Shown here piece after piece: positions 61,959 through 64,000 of a stretch of DNA of 64,000 nt (its first letter is position 1; every line of letters begins with the position of its first letter). Position numbers and translations under genes: made by a program. The stretch comes from Xiphias gladius (lineage: Eukaryota > Chordata > Actinopteri > Istiophoriformes > Xiphiidae): NCBI RefSeq assembly GCF_016859285.1, contig NC_053417.1, positions 19,404,706-19,468,705 on the forward strand, in the 5' to 3' direction. The notes under the pieces are model-generated. The model ran no database searches, had not been told where the DNA came from, and worked only from the letters and a program-made list of their open reading frames with translations.

Positions 61959-64000
61959 GTAAGAGACAAGGATGTTGAGTTTTGTAGTTGGCTAGTCTTA
62001 AAGTTTTTTTTATTTTTATCCTTTGATAATTTAAAATGGAACTATTTGTGCAGCTGGGACTTTTTTACTGGACGAATCTGGAAAAAAGCGTCAAAGAAGG
62101 GAAACAGCAGAGACGCTTTTCCATGGAAAGTGGGGTGTTAGTTGTGTGGGGTAGACACAGCGAGGGAAGAAAGTATGAGCGGGAGGTAAAAGGGAGGGTT
62201 GAAGAGGGGGTGGGTAGAATTGCAGCCAAGCAAAGAGATAGACAAGAGGGAAAAAGTAGGTTCTGAAAAAGAGACTGTTGGGAATACAGATGAGAGAGTA
62301 GACAGGGTGGGTGAATGTGTGGCAGAAGCAAGGTACGGGCAGAGAAAGGCAGGGAGAGGGGAAGGTAATGAAAACCAGATGAAAGAGAATGGGATGAAGG
62401 GAGGGGAGTTGAGGAAAAGTAGATGGAAAAGGAAAAGCGTGACACATGGGACAAATGAGCCAGTCTCTTAGCTACCATGAGAATAACATCTTACACTCTC
62501 CTGCTCCACGAACACATTTAAAGTCTTCAAGGAGGCTCCTTGGCAGCTCATTGATAGAAGTAACAGCCTGCATCCATGAGTACCAGTTTGTACAGTATGT
62601 ACATATATATATGTCCACATTTGTATGTGGGCCATAAATATGATTGTATTTCCTATGAGATGAAACAGGATATTCTTTTTAGTTCACTCCAACATGTGAA
62701 CATATAAAGAAGTGTAAGCAGAGAAAAACTCCAGGGTAGAGATAAGTTTAAATGTATCCAGCTGTGAAATGTGATCAGCACATCTGGAATGTGTCTGGAA
62801 CTTGCTCCTGTAAGAAAAAAAAAAAAGTTTAAGGGAAGGAAGTCAAACATACCTTTATATAGATAAAGAAGTGTGTCTGTCATCTGTATGCAGTGCTCGC
62901 GTAGGTGAGTCTGAAAGTGAGACGTGTGTGTGTGACAGGAGGGACAGAGTGAGGGAGCAGGCCAGGAATCGAAACACATGTGGAGTGAGTCCATAGTCAG
63001 CGTGTCCGCTTTATGGGTGTTTTACAAGGGTGAAGACCACCTCAGTCCTCCAAATAGCTGATGGTTGGAGTGTTTCAGTGCTCATCAATTTGTTCATCCA
63101 TCCATCAAGTTAAATGTGTATGTGTGAAACAACTCCTTATAAATACTTCTAGATAACCCTGGGCTACAACTGTTTCTTAGTGCCCCATCAATCACTGAGT
63201 CATATTTTACATATTTATTGTCTTCCTACAAATTACTTTTAAATTATTACATTTAGCAGTATTATTGTTCACATAATGCCATAGTGCTCACTATGTTATC
63301 TCTATTTTATGATTTTTTTATGCTGTTGTCTTCACAGTTTAGGAGCTCATAAAGCGCTCTGTGATGAATTTCCTTATGATTAAAATGCTGTTGGGTGTTT
63401 CCAGGGAATTGCAGGAGGACAAGGTGCAGCACCTTGAACAAACAGAAGTACTGTGTGTGTGTGTGTGTGTGTGTGTGCATGAGGACGTGAGAGACAGAGA
63501 GAGTATGAGATGCCATATTGTCAAGGTGTTATCTTGTCCGATGCGGGATTTATGCATTGTGTGATAGAAAGAGATGTGCTTGTTCGCAGATGCATTGTGA
63601 CACTGTACCGTAGTATGTAACGCAGATGTTCTTGTTGATTACATAATCTAATCCAATTAAGACACACAGTTACTACTCAGTTATCCAGAGGAGTTCTGTA
63701 GAGATTAGTAGTTATGAATATAATGTGGATGGTGTGGTTACATGGTATTCAAATCATACTGAGATTTATGCAAGCTGTGATTGCTATTTCAATTGTATTA
63801 GATGAGTAAATACTATTTCTAATTTATTATTTAAACCTAATTAGACTTTGGCTCAAACATTTAAACGTTCCCGTTTTCCTGTATGCTGATATTAGCGGAG
63901 TTGTTGTGCCTTGGTTTTTGCATTACGTGTGCAGTTGTGTGTGTGTTTTTGAGTACATGACGTGCAATCTACATTTCTACCTGCACAAAGGAATACTGTC
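61959..64000. other. Intron of the secreted-protein gene, to window end
   Basis: It starts with donor GTAAGAG after 61,958. A purine-rich stretch at about 62,090-62,440 gives frames on both strands by composition. A (GT)n tract lies near 63,453-63,478. No further exon is recognised. Confidence 0.5.

Noticed and set aside
62036-62478. Overlapping frames of 76-137 aa on both strands
   Set aside because: A purine-rich tract gives charged frames on one strand and Ser/Leu/Pro frames on the other. There are no splice sites or domains.

Overview
The window is a piece of a teleost fish genome, most likely a spiny-rayed (percomorph) fish. It carries multi-exon vertebrate genes with short introns and GT-AG splice sites. 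The spacers hold dinucleotide repeats and the small foldback and Tc1-like elements typical of teleosts. No bacterial, viral or CRISPR-like structure was seen. All gene models below were assembled by hand from open frames, splice sites and matching intron phases. Family names rest on recognising the proteins, not on database searches.

Left part (1-23,060). The 3' half of a prickle planar-polarity gene runs on the + strand: three LIM domains, a long disordered tail and a CIIS prenylation box. Next, on the - strand, is a five-exon periphilin-like gene (pphln1), a HUSH-complex subunit; prickle1 and PPHLN1 are also neighbours in human. A CpG-rich stretch near 17.3-17.9 kb appears to serve both pphln1 and a + strand gene for a small, soluble, single-domain tyrosine phosphatase of R3-receptor type, about 400 aa with an intact active site.

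Middle (23,600-46,430). qrich1 (- strand, 11 coding exons, 750 aa) and qars1 (- strand, 23 coding exons, 776 aa, glutaminyl-tRNA synthetase) lie in tandem. A disabled but nearly complete Tc1-like transposon sits between them. qars1 is head to head with ogg1 (+ strand, 7 exons, 416 aa, 8-oxoguanine DNA glycosylase) across about 690 bp with repeated CCAAT boxes. The qars1 start codon sits in an AAGATGGCGGA motif.

Right part (46,430-64,000). A mostly non-coding stretch with transposon debris contains a CpG-rich candidate promoter and first exon (about 51.5-52.1 kb). It probably belongs to a + strand gene whose first coding exon (from 60,705) encodes a signal peptide and a Ser/Thr/Pro-rich, mucin-like ectodomain. 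That gene continues past the right edge; prrt3 is a tentative candidate only.

The genes belong to separate processes: planar polarity, heterochromatin silencing, phosphotyrosine signalling, stress-linked transcription, tRNA charging and base-excision repair. They do not form one pathway. I found no clearly novel system. The points most worth checking are the soluble R3-like phosphatase, long (TG)n tracts directly at 3' splice sites in two neighbouring genes, the recurrent SFNE motif in prickle, and the SUMO-like, Lys-rich tail of ogg1.
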